A stretch of 64,000 nt of DNA from contig NZ_CP038143.1 of the NCBI RefSeq assembly GCF_006542375.1, forward strand, positions 744,001-808,000. Direction: 5' to 3'. The position numbers and the translations under genes were made by a program. The DNA comes from Oecophyllibacter saccharovorans (GTDB lineage Bacteria > Pseudomonadota > Alphaproteobacteria > Acetobacterales > Acetobacteraceae). The notes beneath the pieces were generated by a model. The model did not search any database. It saw nothing but the letters and a program-made list of their open reading frames with translations, and was not told the DNA's origin. This document shows, piece by piece, positions 57,497-64,000 of the stretch (positions are counted from its first letter, which is position 1; every line of letters begins with the position of its first letter).

Positions 57497-58900
57497 TCAG
57501 CGCATGATGCCGGTATGGCCGATGCTGTAACGCCCGGGCTGCGGCCAGACCGTAAGCCCATGAGGTTCTGCGCCGACCGGAACCTTTTTCATCTCGCCCG
57601 TCTGGGTATTGATGTCATAGACAACATCGTCAAAGCGTCCTGAAAGCCAGAGATGCTTGCCGTCCGGCGTGACATTGCCCATGTCGGGGCTGCCGCCGCC
57701 GGGGATCGGCCAGGTCGTGATCACCTTGTCGGTTGCAAGATCGATCACCGTGACACCGCCTGCCTTGGAATGGCGCGGGCCATGCACCATGTGCGAGCCG
57801 CGATTGGCCACGTAAAGGCGGGTTGCATCCCGGTTGGTATAAAGGCCATGCGTGCCGACCCCGGTGGGAATGAAGCCGGTTTCCTTGAACTTGTCACCAT
57901 CAATAGTGAACACGCCGTCAGCATGCATGTCAGCCACGTAGAACTTGTGGCCGTCAGGCGCTGCAATCACGTCCTGGGGCATGCCGCCCTTGGAGAGCTT
58001 CAGCATGCCCAGCAGCTTGTGGTTGACGGTATCGACCTTGGCCATGTAGCGCCCGAATTCGCAGGTGAACAATGCGTAGCTGCCATCGGCCGAGAAGGCG
58101 GCATGGTTGATGCCTTCACACTTCGGCACTTCCACCGACTGGTGCAGCGCCATGGTGTGGGGATCGCGGAAGTCGAGGCGGCGCTTGGCTTCCGCCACCA
58201 CAATGGCTTCGTGGCCATCAGGCGTAAAATACATGTTGTAGGGGTCATCAACGTCAATCGCCTTGCCGGGCTTGCCGGTTACCGGGTCGATGGGCGTCAG
58301 GGAGCCATCGGCATGCCCTTCGCTGTTGTTGGTCACCCACAGCGTCTTCAGGTCCCATGAGGGAACCACATGCTGGGGCGAGCGCCCCACCTTGAACGTA
58401 TCCACAACCTTGTCGGTGGCCGGATCAATGACTGACACGCTGTTGCCGCGCAGGTTGGGCACATAGATGCGCGTCAGGTGATTGGCAACGGTCGGCGACA
58501 TCTTCTCAGGGCCCGAGGCCTCGCTGTAGATGTTCCGCGCATCGATCACCGGCGGCATGTCGGGAATGGTCTGCACCTGAGAGGCAGGCGCTGCCTGGGA
58601 AACAGCCGGAGCGGCCTCCTGGCTTTCCTTAGGCGCGACACCGGTTGCCCCGGTAGAAGAAGCATCCGGGGCAGCCTCATTGGCGATGGTTGGGGAGATG
58701 ACCGAAGAAACGTCAGCGGGCGAAGAAGCGGCGGGCGCTTCCGCGCTGCCCGACCCGGCTTCCGGCGGCACGTCCTGCGCCTGCGCGCCGGCTGTCGCCA
58801 GTCCCAGCAGAGCGCCGGCTGCCAGCAGGGCCAGCCTGAAAGGCTGCGGCTTGAGCACTGCCGTCATGAACGGCTTTTTCAGCGTTTTCATCGCAAACAT
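57497..58900 (-). CDS. Exported YVTN-family beta-propeller protein
   Basis: This 467-residue protein has a signal peptide (residues about 20-37, ending GAQAQ) and a low-complexity Ala/Pro/Ser-rich linker to about residue 115. It then carries seven or so repeats of the YVTN beta-propeller: RIYVPNLRGNSVSVIDPATD, VDTFKVGRSPQHVVPSWDLK, RLYVANRGSHMVHGPRHS, and ATDKVITTWPIPGGG. Such periplasmic propellers are common in acetic acid bacteria and accompany oxidoreductases; no partner dehydrogenase lies next to it. AAGGAG eleven bases upstream supports the ATG at 58900. Ligand unknown. Confidence 0.82.
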   Translation of the reverse strand: MFAMKTLKKPFMTAVLKPQPFRLALLAAGALLGLATAGAQAQDVPPEAGSGSAEAPAASSPADVSSVISPTIANEAAPDASSTGATGVAPKESQEAAPAVSQAAPASQVQTIPDMPPVIDARNIYSEASGPEKMSPTVANHLTRIYVPNLRGNSVSVIDPATDKVVDTFKVGRSPQHVVPSWDLKTLWVTNNSEGHADGSLTPIDPVTGKPGKAIDVDDPYNMYFTPDGHEAIVVAEAKRRLDFRDPHTMALHQSVEVPKCEGINHAAFSADGSYALFTCEFGRYMAKVDTVNHKLLGMLKLSKGGMPQDVIAAPDGHKFYVADMHADGVFTIDGDKFKETGFIPTGVGTHGLYTNRDATRLYVANRGSHMVHGPRHSKAGGVTVIDLATDKVITTWPIPGGGSPDMGNVTPDGKHLWLSGRFDDVVYDINTQTGEMKKVPVGAEPHGLTVWPQPGRYSIGHTGIMR

Positions 58901-59182
58901 TCTGGAGGGCTCCTTCCCATGGATTGGCAGCCCCGGGATAAACACCTTCTGCCCGCAGAACGCGCAACCAGTGCCCTCAGGCTGCCTGGAACGCCTGTGC
59001 CAACCATCTGCAGGGGTTCCGGTCGATTTCCAAATTTTCACCCGGCACTATGCCCTGATTTCTGGCTGACGAAAAATGACAAACGGGCAATTCACCTCAG
59101 TGCTGGCAATTCCGACTAGGCTTGCTGCCTGTAAGCCACACCTGTGTCTCCCGGGAAGCACGGATATTTGAAGGGCCGGGTT

Positions 59183-60091
59183 TCAGGGGGCGGCACGCTC
59201 AAAAGCCGTGATGGCCTGCACCGTTTCGCTCACCTGCATCTCAAGTCCGCGCTGCCCCAGAGCTGCTGTGGCATGGCGCGGGTCACCGCCATAGACCCCC
59301 TGGGCCGTGCCGGGCTTCTGCGGCGCAGCTGCAAGCGCCTGCTGGCGTACCAGGCTGGGGTCGGCTGCCAGCATCAGCGCGGTATCACTCAGCTCGGCAT
59401 GCAGCCCCACCTCCGCCCCGTGCCCCTGGCGTTTCAGCCAGTCTGCATAAGCGCCGGGAATGATGCGGTAGTAGCCAGGCACGTAGAGAACGCGTGCGCG
59501 CGTGCCACGCCAGCGGCGATTGAGCGCCTGCGCCGCCTGAGCCAGGGCGCCCTGGGTGCCGCCATGGTCGCCCAGCAGCACGATGGTGGTGAAACCCTGG
59601 GCCTTCAGGCTTTCCGCAGCGCCTTCCACCAGCCTGACAAACACCTCAGGGGGAATGGAAAGCGTACCTGCGAACCGCATGTGCGACGTACGCGGCGAGG
59701 TGCCGCCTTCAGGCACATACCGGATCACCGGCGCGACAAGCGTTGCGATGCCCTGGCTGTCCAGCGTTTCAGCGATGCGGTCGGCCAGCAGCTCGGCCCG
59801 ACGATTGTGCTTGCCCACAGCCATGTATGGCCCGCTCTGCTCCGTGCCTCCCACAGGCAGGATGACCGTATGCATCCCTTGCTTCAGCGCGGCATCGATT
59901 TCAGTCCAGGTCCGGCATTCAAGGGCGACTTTTGCGCCGGGCCCGCTGCAGACAGGCGTCTCCGCAAGCGGTGTGCTGCTCTGCGCCTGTGCCGTAAGGG
60001 CGCCTGTCAGCAACATCCCTGATGTCAGCAGGAGCAGCGTGGCGTTTGCGGCGCATCGGTTTCTCGGCTTTTTCCAGTTACTGACTCTCAT
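59183..60091 (-). CDS. Exported creatininase-family protein
   Basis: This 302-residue protein has a signal peptide (about 16-34, ending TAQAQ) before a creatininase-fold domain. Creatininase-type metalloenzymes hydrolyse cyclic or short amides; members include MftE and ArfB. The glycine-rich nucleus VILPVGGTEQSGPYMAVGKH aligns with the usual 'GS.EQHGPHLPLGTD', but the first His is Ser and the Asp is His. HGG in LLGDHGGTQ and the acidic GLHAELSDTALML follow. GAGG precedes the ATG at 60091 by six bases. Export is unusual for this family. The YVTN propeller gene is next on the same strand, 282 bases away. Confidence 0.85.
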   Translation of the reverse strand: MRVSNWKKPRNRCAANATLLLLTSGMLLTGALTAQAQSSTPLAETPVCSGPGAKVALECRTWTEIDAALKQGMHTVILPVGGTEQSGPYMAVGKHNRRAELLADRIAETLDSQGIATLVAPVIRYVPEGGTSPRTSHMRFAGTLSIPPEVFVRLVEGAAESLKAQGFTTIVLLGDHGGTQGALAQAAQALNRRWRGTRARVLYVPGYYRIIPGAYADWLKRQGHGAEVGLHAELSDTALMLAADPSLVRQQALAAAPQKPGTAQGVYGGDPRHATAALGQRGLEMQVSETVQAITAFERAAP

Positions 60092-60199
60092 CGCCCACCT
60101 CATTTCACCGGCCTCTCCTTATCCGATCTTAGGCGGAGTTATCCGCCCACCAGGCCCGGTATCTTGCCAGCCCCAGACGCCAGCCGATAGAAGACGCGC

Positions 60200-60838
60200 A
60201 TGGTCGCCCCCCTTTATTCCGAGCTCTTTCCTGATTCGGGCAGCGTCAACAGTGCTGCGCATCTGATCCAGATGGCCCTGACGCCCGTGTTCATGCTGTC
60301 AGGCATCGGCACACTCATCAATATTTTCAACACTCGTCTGGCACGCGTTTCCGACCATCTCGAAGATGTCAACAAACGGCTGGCAGCCTTGGCCGCGCCT
60401 CCGCCTGCCGCTTCAGACAGCTCTTCCGGCTCTGACGCAGCCAAACAGCCCGCAAACGATCCCTACTATACCCCTGAGCGGCTTCGGCTGCACCAGGCGC
60501 GGCTGCGCACCCGCATTTTCACCCTGGATCTGGCCATTATTTTCTGCGCCCTGGGCGGGGCCTTCACCTGCGGGGCGGCGATGGCCCTGTTTCTGGGCAC
60601 GCTGCGCGACAGCACCACTTCACTCTGGATGCTGGCCATGTTCGGCGCGGCCCTGGCCTCAACAGTGGCAGGGCTGATGTCCTTTCTGGCCGATACCCTG
60701 CTGAGCTGGCATGGCCTGCGCCGCGAAGACCAGCTGACGCTGCTTTCCAGCCTGCACGTGCCGGCTGTCAGGCACGCCGGCAGGCCCAACCCCGGAAAGC
60801 CCGAAAAGAAGGGCGATCAGGAAACGGACCCGCACTGA
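60200..60838 (+). CDS. DUF2721 family membrane protein
   Basis: This 212-residue protein matches DUF2721: IQMALTPVFMLSGIGTLINI in span 1, NTRLARVSDHLEDVNKRL, then RTRIFTLDLAIIFCALGGAF, and GAALASTVAGLMSFLADTLLS. There are three spans with a charged loop between the first and second, rich in Ala, Ser, Asp and Pro. The family is widespread and has no known function. It is divergent from the creatininase gene across 108 bases and convergent with pstS. The C-terminus is basic and polar (GRPNPGKPEKKGDQE). Confidence 0.8.
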   Translation: MVAPLYSELFPDSGSVNSAAHLIQMALTPVFMLSGIGTLINIFNTRLARVSDHLEDVNKRLAALAAPPPAASDSSSGSDAAKQPANDPYYTPERLRLHQARLRTRIFTLDLAIIFCALGGAFTCGAAMALFLGTLRDSTTSLWMLAMFGAALASTVAGLMSFLADTLLSWHGLRREDQLTLLSSLHVPAVRHAGRPNPGKPEKKGDQETDPH

Positions 60839-60858
60839 TCCAGCCCGCCCGGCAGGAA

Positions 60859-60876
60859 CCGCGTGGCTTAACGCGG
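60859..60876. terminator. Hairpin with the pstS stop codon in its loop
   Basis: CCGCGT-GGCTTA-ACGCGG is a perfect 6-bp stem; the loop contains the TAA stop of pstS on the minus strand. It lies between the convergent DUF2721 and pstS genes. No T run is present. Confidence 0.35.
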
Positions 60877-62031
60877 CCAGCCGGCCAGGATGCGGGCCTG
60901 CACATCTGCAGGCAGCCCCACATAGCCCAGCCTTTCGGTCACCGCACCGCCCTGGGTCAGGCCCCAGTTGAAAAAGGCCCGCACGCCGTGGCCGGTCCGC
61001 GTAGCGCTCTGGCGTGCCGGCACCAGGGCATAGGTGGGGGTGACGATCGGCCAGGTCACTGCACCCGGGCGGTCAAGAAGGTCAACCGCGCCATTGAGGC
61101 CCGGGCCGATCTTCCAGTCAGCTGAAGCCACGGCTGATGCAAAGCCTGCCAATGTCGGCAGCACGTAATTTCCTGCCCGGTTTTTCAGCGCCACCATGTC
61201 GAGACGGTTCTGCGCCGCATAAGCATATTCCACGTAGCCGATGCTCCACGGCACCTGCCGCACGATCGCCGCCACGCCGTCATTGCCGCGCGCGCCATCG
61301 CCACCCGTCCAGCCGACCAGGGTGCCCGCCCCGAAGCGCTGGCGCCATTGCGGCGACACCAGGGAAAGATAGGAAGTGAACACGTAAGTGGTGCCCGAGC
61401 CATCGGCACGGTGCACGGCAGCGATCAGCTCATCGGGCAGGACCAGGCCTGGATTAAGCCTGCGGATACGCGGATCATTCCACCGCGTGATCACCCCGCC
61501 GTAAATATCGGCCAGCACTGGTCCATCCAGCCTGAGGGGCGCGGGCGTTGCAGGAGTGCGGGAACCGGCAGGCGCTGACCCGTTGCGGGGCAGGTTGACG
61601 ATCACCACCACGCCGCTCATCACAGTGGGAAACTGATAGAGATGGGTCGCCTGCAGCTGGGCGGTCGCCATGGGTTTGTCAGAAGCGCCGAAATCCACCG
61701 TGCCGGCGATCACCTGGTCCTGCCCTGCACTGGAGCCGATGGCCTGGTAGTTCACCCCGATGCCGAGATCCCGCTGTACCGGCAGACTCCACCCCTGATA
61801 GACCGGCGCGGCAAAGCTGGAACCGGCACCGGTAATGGTGACGCCGCGCAGATTCTGCTCGACCGACTGCGCCGCCTGGGGCTCCAGCAGCGTATCAGCC
61901 TGCGCGCGCCCGACCGGACTGCCGGCCTGAATGAGTATGAGGGCAAGTGCAGCCACAAAAGCTGCCCTGCCTGATGCCTGATGCCTGCACGGTCTTTCGG
62001 CACCATGCCGGTCTGAACAGCGATCCCGCAT
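60868..62031 (-). CDS. pstS: Phosphate ABC transporter substrate-binding protein PstS
   Basis: This 387-residue periplasmic protein has a signal peptide (about residues 18-45) and the PstS domain with TGAGSSFAAPVYQGW, YQAIGSSAGQDQVIAGTVDFG, SDKPM and the phosphate-binding LDGPVLADIYGGVITRWND, HRADGSGTTYVFTSYLS. It would deliver phosphate to PstCAB. The ATG at 62031 follows a GGGGAG-like sequence; 46 in-frame codons upstream do not resemble a signal peptide. No pstC, pstA, pstB or phoU gene is nearby, at least on this side. It is divergent from a porin gene across about 196 bases. Confidence 0.92.
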   Translation of the reverse strand: MRDRCSDRHGAERPCRHQASGRAAFVAALALILIQAGSPVGRAQADTLLEPQAAQSVEQNLRGVTITGAGSSFAAPVYQGWSLPVQRDLGIGVNYQAIGSSAGQDQVIAGTVDFGASDKPMATAQLQATHLYQFPTVMSGVVVIVNLPRNGSAPAGSRTPATPAPLRLDGPVLADIYGGVITRWNDPRIRRLNPGLVLPDELIAAVHRADGSGTTYVFTSYLSLVSPQWRQRFGAGTLVGWTGGDGARGNDGVAAIVRQVPWSIGYVEYAYAAQNRLDMVALKNRAGNYVLPTLAGFASAVASADWKIGPGLNGAVDLLDRPGAVTWPIVTPTYALVPARQSATRTGHGVRAFFNWGLTQGGAVTERLGYVGLPADVQARILAGWPR

Positions 62032-62227
62032 CTTCTTCCCGCTCCCCTGCCCGCAGTGCCGCCCCGGACTGCCAGTCAGCCTTTCGCGTGGCTTGATGAC
62101 CACAGTTTTTCCCACTTGTCCCATAATAGGGCTGCAGGGAGAGAATCCAAAGCCGGAACCACTGGTCAAGCAGAAGCTGGCGGGTTAATCGTTGCCTGTC
62201 CTTAACAAACCCGGCAGGTCGCCTGAA

Positions 62228-64000
62228 ATGACACCTACGCCCCGTAACAGGACCGTCCCTCTACCCACCTGCTTTTATCAGCGCCGCTCCCGCATGGCAC
62301 TGCCGCTTCTCTCACTCGGCAGCGTGGTGTGGGGGATGAGCGCTTTTATCCCGTTTCCGGGTTGTTCAGATACGGCGCAGGCCGCTGATACAGCCAGCAT
62401 GATTGATCGCATGGAGCGCCAGATCACCGCCATGCAGGCCGAGGTCAAGGCGCTCAAGAAGAAACAGGCGCGCGAGCACCAGCAGCTCCAGGCTGAGCTC
62501 CAGCGCCAGCGCGCTCTGTTCGAAGCCGATCCCTACCGGCCGGCCCAGCAGCCGCTCCGCGCGCAGGCCGCCCCTCCTTTCCTGCCCCCTGATTCCCCGG
62601 CCGCACCGCTGCTGGCACGCACTGAAGAGGAAGCACGGGCAGAAACCCTGGCGCAGAAACACGTCGATCTCTTCGGTTTCTCAGGCGCCGACCTCCTGCC
62701 TGCACGCACAGCCAGCACCCCTTACGGCGAGCTTACCGCAACGCCACCAGCCCATCCCGACCTCTACGGGCCCCTGCGACGCGGGCAGCTGCAGATCGGC
62801 GGCATCCGCCTCACGCTCGGCGGCTTCATCGAGGCGACGGGCTTCTGGCGTTCCCGCACCATGGGTGCGGACATCGCCTCTTCCTATTCCTCCATTCCCT
62901 GGGCCAACCAGTCGGCTTATTACATGAGCTCCTGGCACCAGAGCGAGCGCCAGAGCCGCTTCAGCCTGCTGGCTGAAGGCATGATCACCCGGCGCCTGGA
63001 GGCGGACGGCTACGTGGAGGTCGACTTCCAATCCTCGGGCTCTTCCTCCAACTCCCGCCAGTCCAACTCCTATACCCTGCGCCCGCGCGTGCTGTACGGC
63101 GAGCTCAAGGACCGGCGCGACGGGCTGTATTTCCTGGGCGGGCAGGAATGGTCGCTCGTCACCCTGTTCAACAAGGGCATGTTCCCGCGCGACGAGCAGA
63201 CACCCCTGGTCATCGAGGCCCAGTATGTGCCGGGCTTCAACTGGACCCGCAGCCCCCAGGTTCGCCTGCTCAAGACCTTCGGGCGTGAGGAGCGCTACGG
63301 CGCGGCCCTCTCCATTGAAAATCCCAGCGCTGTCATCGCGGGTCGCTACCCCGATACCCCCCAGCACCAGGTCACCGACCGGGTCAGCGGCACGGGCATC
63401 AACAATCCCGATACCTATTACGCCAGCGATCCGGCGCCTGACGTGGTGGCCAAGGTGGGCGCTGATCCGGGTTGGGGACATTATGAGCTGACGGGGCTCA
63501 TGCGTTTCTTCCGCACCCGCAGCACCTGGGCGCGCCGCGCGCTGGACGGGGCGGTGACTTCAAGCCACGGCAGCAACAAGACCGTCCTGGGTGGCGGCGG
63601 TGGAGGGGGCATGGTGCTGCCGCTGATCGACAAACGCCTGTATTTCCAGGCTTCAGGACTGGTGGGGCGCGGCATCGGCCGCTACGGCAGCGCTGGGCTG
63701 GCCGACTTCACCTTCCGCCGCGGCGGCGCGCCCTCTCCGCTGCCTGAAGCCAGCCTGCTGCTCGGCCTTTACGCCACCCCTCTCAGCACACTTACGCTTT
63801 ACGCCTATGCAGGGGCTGAAAAAGTGCTGAGCCGCCGCAGCTTCGATGCGGACGGCAAGCCTTACGGCTACGGCAACCCCCATTACGTCATGGCAGGCTG
63901 CCGCACGGAGCTCTCCACCGCCTGCGCGGCTGCCGGCAACATCCAGAGCGTAGCTCAGGCCACGGCGGGCGCGTGGTATACGGCAGCACAGGGGGATTAC
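62228..64000 (+). CDS. DcaP-like outer-membrane porin (5' part, cut by the window end)
   Basis: The first 591 codons of a plus-strand gene run uninterrupted to the window end. A signal-like segment ends near residue 55 (QAADTAS). A coiled coil (residues 58-98, MIDRMERQITAMQAEVKALK onward) follows, as in DcaP-type trimeric porins, then a linker and beta-strand-rich barrel: LQIGGIRLTLGGFIEATGFW, RFSLLAEGMITRRLEADGYV, GLYFLGGQEWSLVTLFNKGM. The alternation of aromatic and polar residues fits transmembrane strands. A second start at 62294 (MALPLLSL) gives a better signal peptide. Its substrate is unknown, but pstS is divergent from it. The remaining codons and stop lie beyond 64000. Confidence 0.8.
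   Translation, partial: MTPTPRNRTVPLPTCFYQRRSRMALPLLSLGSVVWGMSAFIPFPGCSDTAQAADTASMIDRMERQITAMQAEVKALKKKQAREHQQLQAELQRQRALFEADPYRPAQQPLRAQAAPPFLPPDSPAAPLLARTEEEARAETLAQKHVDLFGFSGADLLPARTASTPYGELTATPPAHPDLYGPLRRGQLQIGGIRLTLGGFIEATGFWRSRTMGADIASSYSSIPWANQSAYYMSSWHQSERQSRFSLLAEGMITRRLEADGYVEVDFQSSGSSSNSRQSNSYTLRPRVLYGELKDRRDGLYFLGGQEWSLVTLFNKGMFPRDEQTPLVIEAQYVPGFNWTRSPQVRLLKTFGREERYGAALSIENPSAVIAGRYPDTPQHQVTDRVSGTGINNPDTYYASDPAPDVVAKVGADPGWGHYELTGLMRFFRTRSTWARRALDGAVTSSHGSNKTVLGGGGGGGMVLPLIDKRLYFQASGLVGRGIGRYGSAGLADFTFRRGGAPSPLPEASLLLGLYATPLSTLTLYAYAGAEKVLSRRSFDADGKPYGYGNPHYVMAGCRTELSTACAAAGNIQSVAQATAGAWYTAAQGDY

Noticed and set aside
1..64000. tRNA or rRNA genes, CRISPR arrays, insertion sequences, prophage
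   Set aside because: No cloverleaf, T-loop consensus, regularly spaced repeats, transposase or phage structural gene was recognised by eye; a tRNAscan-type search would settle small RNAs.

Overview
This window is GC-rich, densely coded chromosomal DNA from an alphaproteobacterium, most likely an acetic acid bacterium (Acetobacteraceae). The evidence is the gene content: a mannitol dehydrogenase-type polyol reductase, an exported creatininase-family protein, FUSC and ProP transporters, a single-strand binding protein ending in DDEIPF, many short exported proteins of unknown function, and strong base bias. No rRNA, tRNA, CRISPR array, transposase or prophage was recognised. Genus-level placement is inference only.

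Layout. 0.2-4 kb: cold-shock protein, HemN, a DUF6582-like protein, a YnfA-type membrane protein and an Hsp31-type DJ-1 protein. 4.5-9.7 kb: an exported lipoprotein, then four tandem divergent paralogues of an uncharacterised exported two-cysteine family, plus a 43-codon membrane ORF. 9.8-22.6 kb: L-serine dehydratase, a coiled-coil protein, a three-gene minus-strand cluster of small membrane or exported proteins, a FUSC exporter, several small unknowns, a glutathione transferase divergent from an ABM-domain protein, and a Bcr/CflA-type MFS exporter. 22.8-31 kb: a large exported beta-helix protein, a small HTH-like protein, a GT2 glycosyltransferase with a small exported protein, and a HAD phosphatase with a long-chain polyol dehydrogenase. 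31-39.6 kb: a ProP-like osmolyte symporter, a DUF421 protein, a lipoprotein lytic transglycosylase behind ssb, and uvrA divergent from ssb. 39.6-47 kb: a type I restriction-modification locus in the order hsdM-hsdS-nuclease-hsdR, with an extra PD-(D/E)XK/DUF5655 protein translationally coupled to hsdS. 47-51 kb: an SMR exporter, a DUF2946-like protein and an OprC-type copper TonB receptor. 51-64 kb: a GGDEF-EAL protein, a DsbD/ScsB-type reductase, MdaB, a YVTN beta-propeller, an exported creatininase-family protein, a DUF2721 protein, PstS and the first 591 codons of a DcaP-like porin cut by the window end.

Genes that may work together. HAD phosphatase plus long-chain polyol dehydrogenase lie opposite a ProP-like symporter, which suggests an osmotic-stress locus (mannitol synthesis plus osmolyte uptake). 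SMR, DUF2946 and the copper receptor form one overlapping or closely spaced unit. PstS and the porin are divergent and may be a phosphate-uptake pair. The hsd genes form one coupled operon inserted beside the ssb-uvrA housekeeping pair. Several convergent gene pairs share a hairpin that contains or touches their stop codons, and three short tandem duplications sit at gene edges.
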